Source of the DNA: Anaerolineae bacterium
Lineage (GTDB): Bacteria > Chloroflexota > Anaerolineae > B4-G1
Assembly: GCA_030612585.1 (NCBI GenBank)
Contig: JAUWNP010000003.1
Span: forward strand, 1 to 64,000
Direction: 5' to 3'
DNA: 64,000 nt
In this document: positions 34,921 through 44,069 of the stretch, one piece after another
Position numbering within the stretch: the first letter of the stretch is position 1
Layout: each line of letters starts with the position of its first letter
The notes under the pieces: model-generated
Told to the model about the DNA's origin: nothing
The model's database searches: none
The model's input: the letters and a program-made list of their open reading frames with translations, nothing else
Position numbers and translations under genes: made by a program

Positions 34921-37900
34921 CTATCCGTCAACCGATGGGCGGGCCATCTTTTTCAACACAGCCACCAACTCCTCCCGCCAGCCGCGCTCCAGCGGAAGCC
35001 AGACGTCACGGCGGTTGACGACCGCACGCTCGCCGAGGATGCGCTGGAGCCTCTGCCGATTGGGGTAATCCTCCCCACCCGACCGCAGCACCAGGCGGCT
35101 ATTCTCGACACCGATAGTCCCAACCCCGACGTCGCGCGCCAGCGCCTTCAACCGCAACTGATACATCAAATTCAGCGCCGCCCTCGGCAGTGGCCCAAAG
35201 CGGTCGGCCAACTCCTGCTCCATCCCGTCAATCTGCGGCATTGAGCCCAGTTCTGCCAGGCGACGGTACATCTGCAGGCGCAACCGCACATCGGGGACAT
35301 AGTCCTCGGGCAACCGCACTGGAATGGGCAGATCAATCCTGATGCCACCCAGCGGCTCAGGAGGCAAAGGCTGGCCCTCGCGCTGTGCCCTCAATTCCTG
35401 CACCGCCCGCGCCAGCAGCCGGATGTAGAGGTCAAAGCCGACGGCGGCAACGTGGCCTGATTGGCGGGTGCCCAGGATGTCGCCAGCGCCTCGAATCTCC
35501 AGGTCCCGCATGGCGATGGTGTACCCGGCACCCAGGTCGGTCGCCTCGCGGATGGTCTCCAGCCGCTGACGCGCTTCATGCGTCAGGCGAGCCAACCTGC
35601 CATGGAAGAAGTAGGCGTAGGCACGCTGTGCGCCCCGGCCCACGCGCCCCCGCAACTGATAGAGTTGCGCCAGGCCGAAGCGCTCGGCCCGCTCGACGAT
35701 GAGCGTGTTGGCGTTGGGGATGTCGAGACCGCTCTCAATGATGCTGGTGCAGACCAGCACATCAATTTCCCCGGCGACGAAGCTCAACATCACTCGCTCC
35801 AGGCTGGTCTCGCGCATCTGGCCGTGGCCCACGGCGAAGGTCGCCTCCGGCACCAGCCGTTCCAGCCGGCGGCGCACCGTCTCAATCGTCTGCACGCGGT
35901 TGTGAACGTAGAAGGCCTGCCCACCCCGTTCCAGTTCGCGCAAAATGGCCCGCCGTGCCAATTGAGTGTCATACTCACCCACGCAGGTAGTGACCGGCAG
36001 TCGCTCCCCAGGTGGGGTCTCAATGGTGCTGATGTCGCGCACGCCAGCGAGCGCCATGTAGAGAGTGCGCGGGATGGGGGTGGCAGTCATCGTCAGCACG
36101 TCCACCTCGGTGCGCATGCGCTTCAGCCTCTCCTTGTGGGTGACACCGAAGCGCTGCTCCTCGTCAATGATGAGCAGACCCAGGTCGGCGAAGGCGACAT
36201 CCCTCTGCAACAACCGGTGGGTACCAATGACGATGTCCACCTGACCGGTGAGCAACTTTTCCAGTATCTTCCTCTGCTCGGCGCGGGAGCGGAAACGGGA
36301 GAGCATCTCCACCTCGACGGGGAAAGAGGCTAATCGCTGGCGGAAGGTGGCGTAGTGCTGCTGGGCCAGGACAGTGGTCGGCACGAGGACAGCGACCTGC
36401 CTGCCGTCCAGCACCGCTTTGAAGGCCGCCCGCAGCGCCACCTCGGTCTTACCATAGCCTACGTCGCCGCAGATGAGCCGATCCATCGGCCTGGGTCTCT
36501 CCATATCAGCCTTAACGTCGGCGATGGCGCGGAGTTGGTCTCCGGTCTCGAAGTAGGGGAAAGCAGCCTCCAACTCCGCCTGCCAGGGTTCATCCGGGCC
36601 GAAGGCGTGACCGGCTGCCAGTTCGCGGGCGGCGTAGAGTTCCAGGAGTTCGCGGGCCACGTCCTCGGCGGCCCGTTTGGCCCGCGCCTTGACGACCTGC
36701 CACCCAGCCATTCCCAGTCGGCTGAGACGCGGCGGGCGGTCGCCGGCCCCAATGTAGCGGCCGAGCCGGTCCGCCTGGTGGATCGGGACGTAAAGACGAT
36801 CGCTACCTCCGTATTCCACCAACAGATACTCGCGCTCAATCCCCTCCATGGCCCGCGAGACCAGTCCCCGAAAGATGCCAACACCATACTCGACGTGGAC
36901 GACGAAATCGCCAGGAGTGAGGTCAGAGAAATAGGACTCAGGGGCTACCCTGCGGCGGTGGGCAGGACGCCGAGGCTGCGGGCGACGCCAGCCAAAGATC
37001 TCAGAATCTGTAAATATATGAATAGATGAGTAGGGAGTAGATGGGGAGGGAGGGAGGCGGAGAATCCAGCCTTCGTCGAGAGCGCCCTGGACGAAAGTGA
37101 GTGGTGCCTGCGGTGGATGGCGTAGTTCCTCAAGTGGTGAGACATAGTCGTGCTCCTGACCCCACAATTCGGCCAAGCGGCGGGCCTGCCGGCTGACGAC
37201 GACCACCTGCCCACCCCCCCCAGCCCCCCCTCCAGGGGGGGAGGAGGACAGCGCAGTACGGATGTGCTCCAGCACGGGCTTGAGTTGGCCGCCAAAGTGA
37301 GGGCCGGGGACGAAGCAGGCGGTCAGCCGCGAGGTCGTGCCCTCCTCGCCGTGGCCCAGCGTGAGAACAGGCCGGTCGGTCAGCGGTTCCGACCACTCGT
37401 CCCAGGTTACGTAAGGCAGCGGGTAGTCGGGCGGGAGAGTCCCGGCTTCCTCGGCGGCAACCCGCAGGTCCACGGCCTCCTCTTCCAGACCAGCCCAGGC
37501 ATCCGCCAACTCCTGTGGGTCATCCACGATGATGAGGGCCTCGGGTGGGAGATAGTCCAGCAGCGTGGCGGAGCCGGTGTAGAAGTAAGGCAGGTAGAAC
37601 TCAAGACCAGGGAACGGCATGGCGGCTGCCAGGTCACGATGGTGAGCCTCCAGTTCGGCGCGCACGCCTGCGGGCAGGTCGCGGGCCAATTGCGCGGCGA
37701 CATGGCTGGCGGTGCGGGGGCCATGGCGGGGGAGCGACTCTCGGGCCGGGGTGATGGTGATGCTCTCCACCCGCTCTTGCGAGCGCTGGGTGGCAGGATC
37801 GAAGCGGCGGAGCGACTCAATCTGATTGCCGAAGAGTTCGATGCGCACAGGCAGAGAGTCGGCCGGCGGGAAGACGTCGAGAATGCCACCCCGGCGGCTG

Positions 37901-38442
37901 AACTGACCGGGGGACTCGACGACGCTGACAGGTTCGTAGCCCAACCCCGCCCAGCGGCTGATGGTCTGTTCAAGGTCGAGCATCTGACCCACACGGAACT
38001 CACGAATAGAGATGCGGAACTGGCGCGCTGGTAGCGTGCGCTGCATCAGCGCGCGGGCCGAGGCGACGACAGCCAAGGAGGAAGAGGTACGAATAGATGA
38101 GGGATGAAGAGCAGAGAGAACATGCAGGCGGCCTGCGATGACCTCGTCGGTCCAGGGGGCACGCTCGTAGAAGAGGGCCAGCGGTTCGGGGAAGCGCAGG
38201 ACACACTCCGGGACAGAGAACCAGTCACGCAAAGAGTGGGTCAATGCCTGGGCACGCTCCACCGAGCCAGCGATGACCAGCATGGGGCACTGCAGGTCGT
38301 GGGCGAGCGCAGACAGAAGGGCGGGACGGGCAGCACGCAATAGTCCCAGCGGAGTCGGCATCTCGCCGCGTCGCAGATCCCCCCGCAGGTCTCGGTAGGG
38401 TTCCAGCAGTTCAAACGATGCCAGTAACCCAGAGACGTTCAC
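34921..38442 (-). CDS. mfd: Transcription-repair coupling factor Mfd
   Basis: A 1173-residue DNA translocase that removes stalled RNA polymerase and recruits UvrA. It has a UvrB-like N-terminal part, the RNA-polymerase-interaction domain ([13 protein letters not shown] near 514), helicase motif [15 protein letters not shown] near 655, the DEEQ box ([14 protein letters not shown] near 760), [12 protein letters not shown], and [14 protein letters not shown], then the C-terminal TRCF domain. Three stretches in the N-terminal part are repeat-coded: two SSI(H/R) segments from GAATAGATGAG and one Gly/Pro-rich segment from a C7/G7 hairpin. The GTG start overlaps the pth stop (GTGA). Confidence 0.97.
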   Translation of the reverse strand: MNVSGLLASFELLEPYRDLRGDLRRGEMPTPLGLLRAARPALLSALAHDLQCPMLVIAGSVERAQALTHSLRDWFSVPECVLRFPEPLALFYERAPWTDEVIAGRLHVLSALHPSSIRTSSSLAVVASARALMQRTLPARQFRISIREFRVGQMLDLEQTISRWAGLGYEPVSVVESPGQFSRRGGILDVFPPADSLPVRIELFGNQIESLRRFDPATQRSQERVESITITPARESLPRHGPRTASHVAAQLARDLPAGVRAELEAHHRDLAAAMPFPGLEFYLPYFYTGSATLLDYLPPEALIIVDDPQELADAWAGLEEEAVDLRVAAEEAGTLPPDYPLPYVTWDEWSEPLTDRPVLTLGHGEEGTTSRLTACFVPGPHFGGQLKPVLEHIRTALSSSPPGGGAGGGGQVVVVSRQARRLAELWGQEHDYVSPLEELRHPPQAPLTFVQGALDEGWILRLPPSPSTPYSSIHIFTDSEIFGWRRPQPRRPAHRRRVAPESYFSDLTPGDFVVHVEYGVGIFRGLVSRAMEGIEREYLLVEYGGSDRLYVPIHQADRLGRYIGAGDRPPRLSRLGMAGWQVVKARAKRAAEDVARELLELYAARELAAGHAFGPDEPWQAELEAAFPYFETGDQLRAIADVKADMERPRPMDRLICGDVGYGKTEVALRAAFKAVLDGRQVAVLVPTTVLAQQHYATFRQRLASFPVEVEMLSRFRSRAEQRKILEKLLTGQVDIVIGTHRLLQRDVAFADLGLLIIDEEQRFGVTHKERLKRMRTEVDVLTMTATPIPRTLYMALAGVRDISTIETPPGERLPVTTCVGEYDTQLARRAILRELERGGQAFYVHNRVQTIETVRRRLERLVPEATFAVGHGQMRETSLERVMLSFVAGEIDVLVCTSIIESGLDIPNANTLIVERAERFGLAQLYQLRGRVGRGAQRAYAYFFHGRLARLTHEARQRLETIREATDLGAGYTIAMRDLEIRGAGDILGTRQSGHVAAVGFDLYIRLLARAVQELRAQREGQPLPPEPLGGIRIDLPIPVRLPEDYVPDVRLRLQMYRRLAELGSMPQIDGMEQELADRFGPLPRAALNLMYQLRLKALARDVGVGTIGVENSRLVLRSGGEDYPNRQRLQRILGERAVVNRRDVWLPLERGWREELVAVLKKMARPSVDG
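37020..37030. repeat. GAATAGATGAG word in mfd (copy 1; copy 2 at 38091-38101)
   Basis: The 11-base word occurs at 37020-37030 and again at 38091-38101, in the same reading frame of mfd (encoding SSI then H or R). Both copies sit in A+T-richer patches that do not match the conserved Mfd core. Confidence 0.55.
37224..37241. repeat. C7-N4-G7 hairpin repeat inside mfd
   Basis: Seven C (37224-37230), TCCA, then seven G (37235-37241), coding the glycine-rich [11 protein letters not shown] of Mfd. The design equals the one in ftsQ at 12037-12053. Confidence 0.65.
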
Positions 38443-39017
38443 GTCTCACTGCCCCGATTGTACCGGTTCATCGCTGCCTCGATCCCCTCACGCAGCCAGA
38501 TTTCGATAGCAACCACGGCCCGTTCCAGCGTCTCCTCCACCTGCGGCTCCTCCTCCGTAGAGAAATCCTGCAACACATAGGCGGCCGGGTCCATCCGTCC
38601 CGGTGGGCGACCAATGCCGATGCGCAAGCGGGAGAAGTCCCGGCTACCCAGATGCTCGATGATGGAACGCATCCCTTTATGCCCTCCGCTGCCTCCCTCC
38701 GGCCGCAGACGTACCGCGCCCCGGGGCAGATCAAGATCATCGTAGACCACCAGCAGGCAATCGGACTGCACCTTGTAGAAGCGGGCCAATAGTGCAACCG
38801 CACGCCCACTCTCGTTCATAAACATCTGCGGTTGAGCCAGGATGACCGTCTGCCCGTGGATGGTGCCCCGGGCGACCTGGGCCTGCTTCTGCCGCCTGTC
38901 GAAGGCCAGGCCATGGGCTGCGGCCAGTCGCTCGAGACAGCGAAACCCGACATTGTGCCGGTTCGTTGCATATTGGGGGCCCGGATTGCCTAGCCCGACA
39001 ATGAGATAGGGTTCCAC
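38439..39017 (-). CDS. pth: Peptidyl-tRNA hydrolase
   Basis: A 192-residue enzyme that releases tRNA from peptidyl-tRNA. The catalytic His and substrate-binding Asn are in GLGNPGPQYATNRHNVGF; FMNESGRAV, VVYDDLDLPRGAVRLR and GGHKGMRSI are conserved. I start at GTG 39017 (VEPYLIVGLGNPG) with AGGA upstream, which gives normal length; the frame extends to 39089 without support. It is coupled to mfd by a 4-base overlap. Confidence 0.95.
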   Translation of the reverse strand: MEPYLIVGLGNPGPQYATNRHNVGFRCLERLAAAHGLAFDRRQKQAQVARGTIHGQTVILAQPQMFMNESGRAVALLARFYKVQSDCLLVVYDDLDLPRGAVRLRPEGGSGGHKGMRSIIEHLGSRDFSRLRIGIGRPPGRMDPAAYVLQDFSTEEEPQVEETLERAVVAIEIWLREGIEAAMNRYNRGSET

Positions 39018-39041
39018 GGCTACATCCTGTGCTCTGCTCTC

Positions 39042-39090
39042 GCGCAACACGCAGGACATGTTACGTGTCGTGTGTTGCGTGCCGCGCATC
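39042..39090. repeat. GTGTTGCGTG butterfly repeat upstream of pth
   Basis: GCGCAACACGCAGG on the left faces CGTGTCGTGTGTTGCGTG on the right, so the block can fold on itself. A related CGCGTGTTGCGTATT word precedes ftsZ at 10397. Confidence 0.55.
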
Positions 39091-39108
39091 TACCGACCGG
39101 GCAGCGCA

Positions 39109-39852
39109 TCACTCCGGCGGATTCGTGTGCTGCCGGCGCAGAAACCAACGCACACCAGCCTTCGCCAACAGGTACAGCCCCCACAACGCAAACAGCAACA
39201 CGATGGTCCAGACGCCGTCGCAAAAAGCATTACGCAACGCATCAACGTCGAACGTAAGACCGGCCTGCTCGCCCTCGCCCGCAACAGGTGTGGTGACCTC
39301 TCCGCCCTCCTGTTCACTGGGCGTTGGGGACGGTCGTGGCGTCGGAGTGGCAGGCTGCTCGACAGAAACCGGCGTCGGCGTCGGCCCGACCACGGCGGTG
39401 GGCATCGGTTCCGGCGTGGGGGTCTCGGGCGCCGGCGTCTCGACGGGCTGGGCGTTGTTCACTGTCAGACGCTTGACAAATTGCTGATAGTATATCGGAT
39501 CATCCCGCCCCTTGATCGTCAAAGCCAGACAATATGAACCATCGGGCACGCCGGTGGTGTCCCAGATGACCAGCACACCGTCTTCGACCTGCGTGTTCTC
39601 CACATAGGTCAAAGGGATCCATTGCGACTCACCTGTAGGCTCAGCCCCGTACGCGTAATCCACCTCGTACCAGAGAATATTGGGATGGGTAGCAATGCCC
39701 GCTACCTCCACCACGCCGCTGATGGTCATCCCGTCGGTCGGGTAGGTGATGACCGATCGCGCCTGAGGCTGCGGTGCAGCCCAGCCCGGCGAGCCCATAG
39801 TGAGCAGAATCATTACCAGAGCCACTCCCACGGCCAGCGCGCGCTTGTGCAT
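39109..39852 (-). CDS. Secreted, membrane-anchored Ig-like protein
   Basis: A 247-residue surface protein: signal peptide (residues 1-25, ending GWA), an Ig-like/bacterial adhesion-type domain (ITYPTDGMTISGVVEVAGIA, D-GSYCLALTIKG), a Pro/Thr-rich linker (PTPTPVS...TPTPRPSPTP) and a C-terminal membrane helix (IVLLFALWGLYLLA) with a basic tail. It probably projects one Ig domain from the outer surface. Function is unknown. The start at 39852 has GAGGGAG upstream. Confidence 0.8.
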   Translation of the reverse strand: MHKRALAVGVALVMILLTMGSPGWAAPQPQARSVITYPTDGMTISGVVEVAGIATHPNILWYEVDYAYGAEPTGESQWIPLTYVENTQVEDGVLVIWDTTGVPDGSYCLALTIKGRDDPIYYQQFVKRLTVNNAQPVETPAPETPTPEPMPTAVVGPTPTPVSVEQPATPTPRPSPTPSEQEGGEVTTPVAGEGEQAGLTFDVDALRNAFCDGVWTIVLLFALWGLYLLAKAGVRWFLRRQHTNPPE

Positions 39853-39886
39853 AGGTCTCCCTCACAATGAGTTTGAGTAGACGAAA

Positions 39887-39915
39887 AGTGTAACATGAAA
39901 GGGCCAGAATGACAA
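39887..39915 (-). promoter_or_regulatory. Promoter of the Ig-like protein gene
   Basis: TTGTCA (39915-39910), 17 bp, TACACT (39892-39887), about 35 bases before the start. Divergent with the sigma-factor promoter. Confidence 0.5.
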
Positions 39916-39929
39916 GGACGAGTCAAAGG

Positions 39930-39958
39930 TTGACCAGCCACCGTTCCTCTGTTATACT
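39930..39958 (+). promoter_or_regulatory. Promoter of the ECF sigma operon
   Basis: TTGACC (39930-39935), 17 bp, TATACT (39953-39958). It is a housekeeping-type promoter rather than an ECF-type AAC...CGT site, so the sigma factor may not be strictly autoregulated. Confidence 0.6.
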
Positions 39959-40063
39959 GGTCCCGCGTCACCACGAGGTGGCGCAACTGAGAGGGCGCAA
40001 CGGTGTTCTTATAATTGGGATGCCGTTCGCTCACCTCCCTATACGGGAGAAGGGGAAGCATAA

Positions 40064-40672
40064 GTGAGCGACGTGCACAAAGAGAGCGATGCGGCGCTCA
40101 TCGCCCGTGCGAAGGAGGACCCACAGACATTCGGCCTCCTGTACGAGCGGTACGCCGGCAGCATCTACAACTACATCTATTACCGCACGAGCAATCACCA
40201 CGACGCGGAAGACCTGACAGCGCGCACGTTCTACCGGGCGTTGAAGCACATCCCGCGCTATGTGGATCGGGGAGCCCCCTTCTCGGCGTACCTGTACCGT
40301 ATTGCACACAACATAGTGGCGAACTGGTACCGGGATCACAGCCGGCGGCGGATCATTTCGCTGGACGAGTTGGTGATGAGGACACTAAAGCGAGAAGGAC
40401 CCGCTGCCCTGGCCGAGGAGCGCGAGGAACAGGACCGGCTACTCCAGGCGGTCCGCCGGTTGCCACCGGAGCGGCAACAACTGCTCATCCTGAAATTCGT
40501 TGAGCAGATGAGCAACGCCGAGATTGCACAGGTGATGGGACGGACAGAAGGGGCCATCAAGTCGCTCTACCACCGGACACTGGTGGAGTTGCGCAAGAAA
40601 TTGGCCAGCGAAGGGAATAGGCGGGAAGATATCACGGAGAGAACGAAAGATGAACAAGAAACGAATGACTGA
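40064..40672 (+). CDS. ECF-type RNA polymerase sigma factor
   Basis: A 202-residue sigma-70-family factor with region 2 (FGLLYERYAGSIYNYIYYRT, HDAEDLTARTFYRALKHI) and region 4 (LPPERQQLLILKFVEQMSNAEIAQVMGRTEGAIKSLYHRTL, core SNAEIAQVMGRTEGAIKSL). It redirects RNA polymerase to a small regulon. The start is GTG 40064 with AGAAGGGG upstream. It overlaps the next gene by 23 bases, the usual arrangement for a sigma and its anti-sigma. Confidence 0.92.
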   Translation: MSDVHKESDAALIARAKEDPQTFGLLYERYAGSIYNYIYYRTSNHHDAEDLTARTFYRALKHIPRYVDRGAPFSAYLYRIAHNIVANWYRDHSRRRIISLDELVMRTLKREGPAALAEEREEQDRLLQAVRRLPPERQQLLILKFVEQMSNAEIAQVMGRTEGAIKSLYHRTLVELRKKLASEGNRREDITERTKDEQETND

Positions 40673-41033
40673 GGTGCTGGCAGCCCACGCCGAGGAACTG
40701 ACTGGCCGGCCGGAGGCCATACGGCGGCTCAACGTGACGGGCGAGGAGCGTGATTGGCTGACCCCGCTGTTCCAACTGGCCGAGCGGTTACAGCAAAATA
40801 TGCAGCCGGTGCAGCCATCGGCGGCCTTCGTGCACAGCCTGGGGAAGGAATTGGTGAATAGCGCCAAGCACCAGATCGCGCTGACGAAGCGGCTGCGCCG
40901 AGCGGTGATGATCGGCGCAGCAGCACTGGGGTCACTTGTGTCCATCGCGTCGGTGGTGGGGGCAATAGTGTTTGTGGTGGTGCGGTTGCGCGCACGGGCA
41001 CAGGCCCGGACGCTCCACGCACCGGCGGGCTAG
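40650..41033 (+). CDS. Putative anti-sigma factor, single-pass membrane protein
   Basis: A 127-residue protein with a cytoplasmic helical N-terminus (residues 1-80) and one membrane helix (residues 86-112, VMIGAAALGSLVSIASVVGAIVFVVV trimmed to its core AALGSLVSIASVVGAIVF). It lacks the HxxxCxxC zinc motif of classical ZAS anti-sigmas. The anti-sigma role is inferred from overlap with the sigma gene and topology. Confidence 0.6.
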   Translation: MNKKRMTEVLAAHAEELTGRPEAIRRLNVTGEERDWLTPLFQLAERLQQNMQPVQPSAAFVHSLGKELVNSAKHQIALTKRLRRAVMIGAAALGSLVSIASVVGAIVFVVVRLRARAQARTLHAPAG

Positions 41034-41076
41034 GCGTGTAACGCGCCTGCACGACGGATGAGAAAGGAACCCCTCG

Positions 41077-41104
41077 GAGCCCCGGCGATGCCGGGGCTCT
41101 TTCA
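41077..41104 (+). terminator. Hairpin terminator after the sigma operon
   Basis: GAGCCCCGG (41077-41085) and CCGGGGCTC (41091-41099) form a perfect 9-bp stem with a 5-base loop, followed by TTTC. It lies between convergent genes and may serve both. Confidence 0.7.
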
Positions 41105-41275
41105 TTGTCGCAGGCGACGCGCGCGCTCTACGTATCGTTCCAGGCGGCGCTCCAGGCCACGCAGCCGCTCCTCCAGTTCTTGCAGCAGCAGAAGAATCTG
41201 GCCGATAGCCTGCTCGCTCGTCAAGTGCTCCCGCTCCCAGGCCCGGAGCACATCTTCCAAACCGTACGTGCCCAT
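41102..41275 (-). CDS. Small coiled-coil protein
   Basis: A 57-residue protein starting MGTYGLEDVLRAWEREHL and then a long heptad-like helix (LLLLQELEERLRGLERRLERYV). The ATG at 41275 has GGGAG upstream. It stands under a perfect consensus promoter with two matching operators and next to an XRE regulator. Function is unknown; strong, tightly repressed expression of such a short coiled coil suggests a regulator, an antitoxin-like partner or a structural peptide. Confidence 0.65.
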   Translation of the reverse strand: MGTYGLEDVLRAWEREHLTSEQAIGQILLLLQELEERLRGLERRLERYVERARRLRQ

Positions 41276-41289
41276 ACATCCACTCCCTC

Positions 41290-41305
41290 TACACGTCAGC
41301 GTGTA
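41290..41305. promoter_or_regulatory. Operator O2 (TACACG-N4-CGTGTA)
   Basis: Perfect 6-bp inverted repeat TACACGTCAGCGTGTA just upstream of the coiled-coil gene's ribosome site. It is a copy of the O1 site inside the promoter, centre-to-centre 68 bp. Confidence 0.75.
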
Positions 41306-41353
41306 AAACAATCCTAAAATCAGGGGAGCCCGCGCTCCCCAGATGACACTCTC

Positions 41354-41382
41354 ATTATACACGAAAACGTGTAGTCTGTCAA
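41354..41382 (-). promoter_or_regulatory. Perfect consensus promoter with embedded operator O1
   Basis: TTGACA (41382-41377), 17 bp, TATAAT (41359-41354): both hexamers match the sigma-70 consensus exactly. The inverted repeat TACACGAAAACGTGTA (41358-41373) fills the spacer and touches the -10. Between this and O2 the leader also contains a hairpin GGGGAGC/GCTCCCC (41323-41340). Confidence 0.85.
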
Positions 41383-41398
41383 GATGCAGGAGCGGATT

Positions 41399-41659
41399 TT
41401 AAGGTTCGGTCTCTGCTTCCCCCTCGGATGCGGGTACTTCCGTCGTGGCTCGGTACTCAAAACTCGCCTGCTCAGCGACGAGCGTGAGCAGCCGGTTCAT
41501 CCCACCACGAGGGCGGTACACCCCGGTCTCCCACTCGCTGATGGTCTGCTGGCGCGTGCCCAGTTCCTCGGCCATCTGCTGCTGGGTCATGTCCATGTGA
41601 CCTCGCAGCGCGCGAATGGATTCGGCACCCCACTGGTACTTGGCCCTGCGCCTGCCCAT
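41399..41659 (-). CDS. XRE-family helix-turn-helix regulator
   Basis: An 86-residue Cro/CI-type DNA-binding protein: helices in MTQQQMAEELGTRQQTISEWETGVYRPR form the HTH (core MAEELGTRQQTISEWE), with a short acidic tail. The start at 41659 has GGAGG upstream. It lies directly upstream of the operator-controlled coiled-coil gene, so it is the first candidate to bind TACACG-N4-CGTGTA. Confidence 0.88.
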   Translation of the reverse strand: MGRRRAKYQWGAESIRALRGHMDMTQQQMAEELGTRQQTISEWETGVYRPRGGMNRLLTLVAEQASFEYRATTEVPASEGEAETEP

Positions 41660-41678
41660 TCACACCACCTCCAGGTTG

Positions 41679-41707
41679 ATTTTATCCGTCTCTACGGTCT
41701 ACGTCAA
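41679..41707 (-). promoter_or_regulatory. Promoter of the XRE regulator
   Basis: TTGACG (41707-41702), 17 bp, TAAAAT (41684-41679). No TACACG-type palindrome overlaps it, so the regulator seems not to repress itself through that site. Confidence 0.6.
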
Positions 41708-41715
41708 GTTCCACA

Positions 41716-43854
41716 TCATCCGCCGCGCAGGACAAGCGGCAGGTAACTCCGCGTTATTGGCCACAGGCCCAACTCCGGACGCGTGTCCGTGTACACCTCC
41801 CCACCCAGAGGCCAGGTAAACGACAGAATACGCTTGTGGTCGGCACTGGTGGCCCACAGTTGGTAAGTCTGCCCGGCGTAGACGGTGGTGGTGAAGGCCC
41901 ATGAACTGCTGCCCACGGTGGGACTGACCACGTCCTGTCCGGTCTCGTCCAGAAAACGCAATGCTACCTGGGTCAGGGTGATCTCGGTAGTCACGGTGCC
42001 AGATATATCCCTGGTGTCGTTGCGGTTATCGTCGGCGAAGAAGGCCCCGATGCTGAGATGGAGCGTGCTGGACAGATCGAGCGTGGTGTGGGCCTGGGGC
42101 TCCTCGGGCCAGGCTTCGCGGTTGCCGACGTTGTCGGTAGCCCGCGAGCGGAAGTAGTAGGTGTGGACGTGCTGACCGGTGAACTGACCAGACATGGCGG
42201 GGGTCAAGTGCAGCCAGTAGTACCACTCGCCGCTCACACCGTCGCGCACTTGCACGTCGTAGCCCCAGACGCCCGACTGATTGTCCTGTCCCTCCCAGGT
42301 GGCGGTGAAGGTGGGGGAATAGGTGACCTCCGGCAGCGGGTGGACGGTGGAGGTGGGCGGTTCGCTGGGCGTCTCTGTCTCAATCACAATGAGTGGGTCG
42401 CCACCGATGATGTAGTCATTCTGATTAGGGGAAGGCCGATTCGCGGTAGCGCCCGGCAGGGTGAAGGTATAGACATCACCAGTTGCAGTCGCGGTCTCGG
42501 TCTCACCCCAACGGTCCACCAGCGTGGCCGTGGGCATCGCCGCCGGAAGCGTGTAGACGCTGCTGGCAGGACTCTCATTCCACAGCACGCTGACCTTGCC
42601 GCGCGGCGTGCCCCACAGCGTGACATTCAGATCAGAATCACTGATAACTCGAGTGGTGAAAGTTGGGGAAACCAGGTACGTAGTGGCGACCTGGTAGGCA
42701 ACATAGGCAGGGCGGAGGGAGTGGTCGTTGCGAATTAGACCGAAGTACTCCCCCATATCGGCGTCGTGGGTGCGGAAAAAGAAGTACCGTTCGACGTCGG
42801 AGGCCCAACTGTTGGCATAGGACTGGATCACGTAGGCGGCGGCCTCATCCTGAGTAGCGGCGTAGTCGTACTTGGGTTTGGGAGCCACCAGGTCATCGCC
42901 CCAGACAGGCACGCCGGTCTCGGTGAGCCAGATAGGATGATCGCCCACGTCATAGGCACTCATCCCGTTGCGGATGTTGTTCACCTCGTCGTAAGTGTTG
43001 GAGGAGCGACTGTAGAGGTGAACCGACATTACATCAAAAAAGTAGTTGTTCTGCGATGCAGCCGGGTCGTCGTTGAGGACATTCAACACCCATTTGTAGT
43101 AGTCGGTGTTCAACCAGTAATGCAGCCCACCGAAAAGGACGGTGCAGTCTGGGCAAGCAGCCTTAGTCGCCTGATAGCCCACCTTGAGAAGTTGAGCATA
43201 ATCGGTGGACGTGCCGGTCCAGAAATAAGACCACTCTGGCTCGTTCCACATCTCCCAGTGTTTCACCCGATCCTTGTAGCGGGAGACAACTGTGTAGACG
43301 TAATCGCCCCAGTGATTGTTGGGGTCATTCCACGAGAGATAGAGACCCTGAGGCGGAGAGGATGCAGCGCTGGGGACCAGGGGAGCCAGAGAATCGCCAT
43401 AGGCGGGCGCGTACCAATCTGGAGAACGTTGGTCGAAGCGGGGCATGGAGAGACCTCCCAACCCACTGGTGGCGGCCCAGTCGGGGGTCCAGAGCAGGAT
43501 ACCGACCATGTTCATTCCCGCCGCATCCAGATCGTTCACCACAGCATCGTAGGCACCGAAGTTCCAACCATCGTTAGTGGGCTCAATGTTGGGCCAGATG
43601 AAGTCGAAACGATCCCAGCGAGAACCGGCGTCGTATGCCATCGAGACAAAAGGACGGTTGGGCCCCTCGGGCGGATCGTAATAGAAGGAGTAACATGCAC
43701 CCGCCCGTCCATCCGTATCCTCGACAGGCGGCAGAGGGGTGACAGCGATTGGCTCGGCCACGGCAGGCCGGGCTGTGACCACGAGGGACACCAACCCCAG
43801 CGGGAAGACCAGGGTCAGCAAAATGACAATGGTGTGTCTCATCGTCCGCTTCAT
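41716..43854 (-). CDS. Secreted glycoside hydrolase-like protein with YLPLVLR tail
   Basis: A 712-residue exported protein: signal peptide (residues 1-33), then a TIM-barrel of the clan A glycosidase type (like GH39/GH5/GH42). Candidate catalytic residues are Glu in MWNEPEW (near 205) and Glu in WLTETGVPVW (near 310). After the barrel are beta-rich domains (residues about 400-560 and a fibronectin-like 500-590). The C-terminus is SYLPLVLRGG, a motif also found on the unrelated beta-helix protein at 49558. The substrate is unknown. Confidence 0.82.
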   Translation of the reverse strand: MKRTMRHTIVILLTLVFPLGLVSLVVTARPAVAEPIAVTPLPPVEDTDGRAGACYSFYYDPPEGPNRPFVSMAYDAGSRWDRFDFIWPNIEPTNDGWNFGAYDAVVNDLDAAGMNMVGILLWTPDWAATSGLGGLSMPRFDQRSPDWYAPAYGDSLAPLVPSAASSPPQGLYLSWNDPNNHWGDYVYTVVSRYKDRVKHWEMWNEPEWSYFWTGTSTDYAQLLKVGYQATKAACPDCTVLFGGLHYWLNTDYYKWVLNVLNDDPAASQNNYFFDVMSVHLYSRSSNTYDEVNNIRNGMSAYDVGDHPIWLTETGVPVWGDDLVAPKPKYDYAATQDEAAAYVIQSYANSWASDVERYFFFRTHDADMGEYFGLIRNDHSLRPAYVAYQVATTYLVSPTFTTRVISDSDLNVTLWGTPRGKVSVLWNESPASSVYTLPAAMPTATLVDRWGETETATATGDVYTFTLPGATANRPSPNQNDYIIGGDPLIVIETETPSEPPTSTVHPLPEVTYSPTFTATWEGQDNQSGVWGYDVQVRDGVSGEWYYWLHLTPAMSGQFTGQHVHTYYFRSRATDNVGNREAWPEEPQAHTTLDLSSTLHLSIGAFFADDNRNDTRDISGTVTTEITLTQVALRFLDETGQDVVSPTVGSSSWAFTTTVYAGQTYQLWATSADHKRILSFTWPLGGEVYTDTRPELGLWPITRSYLPLVLRGG

Positions 43855-43912
43855 CGCCGCACCTCCTGACCTCCAGTATAACCGGGATGGGCGCAGATGT
43901 CAATAGGACTTG

Positions 43913-44010
43913 GTGAGTTGGTAGATTGGTAGGTTGGTAGGTTGGTAGGTCGGTACGCTGCCGCCCGATGTCCCAATGTACCAGTTTCCCAATTTACCAA
44001 TGTGCCAGGA
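43913..44010. repeat. Butterfly array of TTGGTAGG words
   Basis: Five consecutive 8-base units (TTGGTAGA, TTGGTAGG, TTGGTAGG, TTGGTAGG, TCGGTACG) are followed, after about 20 bases, by inverted words (CCAATGTACCAGTTTCCCAA, TTTACCAATGTGCC). It ends just upstream of the padR promoter. Confidence 0.85.
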
Positions 44011-44012
44011 AC

Positions 44013-44068
44013 TTGACTTCTGCGAGTCTTGGATTATAATATCGGCATCCGATAACGAAAGCCGATAT
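44013..44068 (+). promoter_or_regulatory. padR promoter and palindromic operator
   Basis: TTGACT (44013-44018), 16 bp, TATAAT (44035-44040), then ATATCGGC-N14-GCCGATAT (44039-44046 and 44061-44068). The palindrome overlaps the -10 end and the transcription start and stops one base before the padR ATG. This suits autorepression by PadR. The ATG has no ribosome site and a leader of about 22 bases. Confidence 0.75.
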
Positions 44069-44069
44069 A

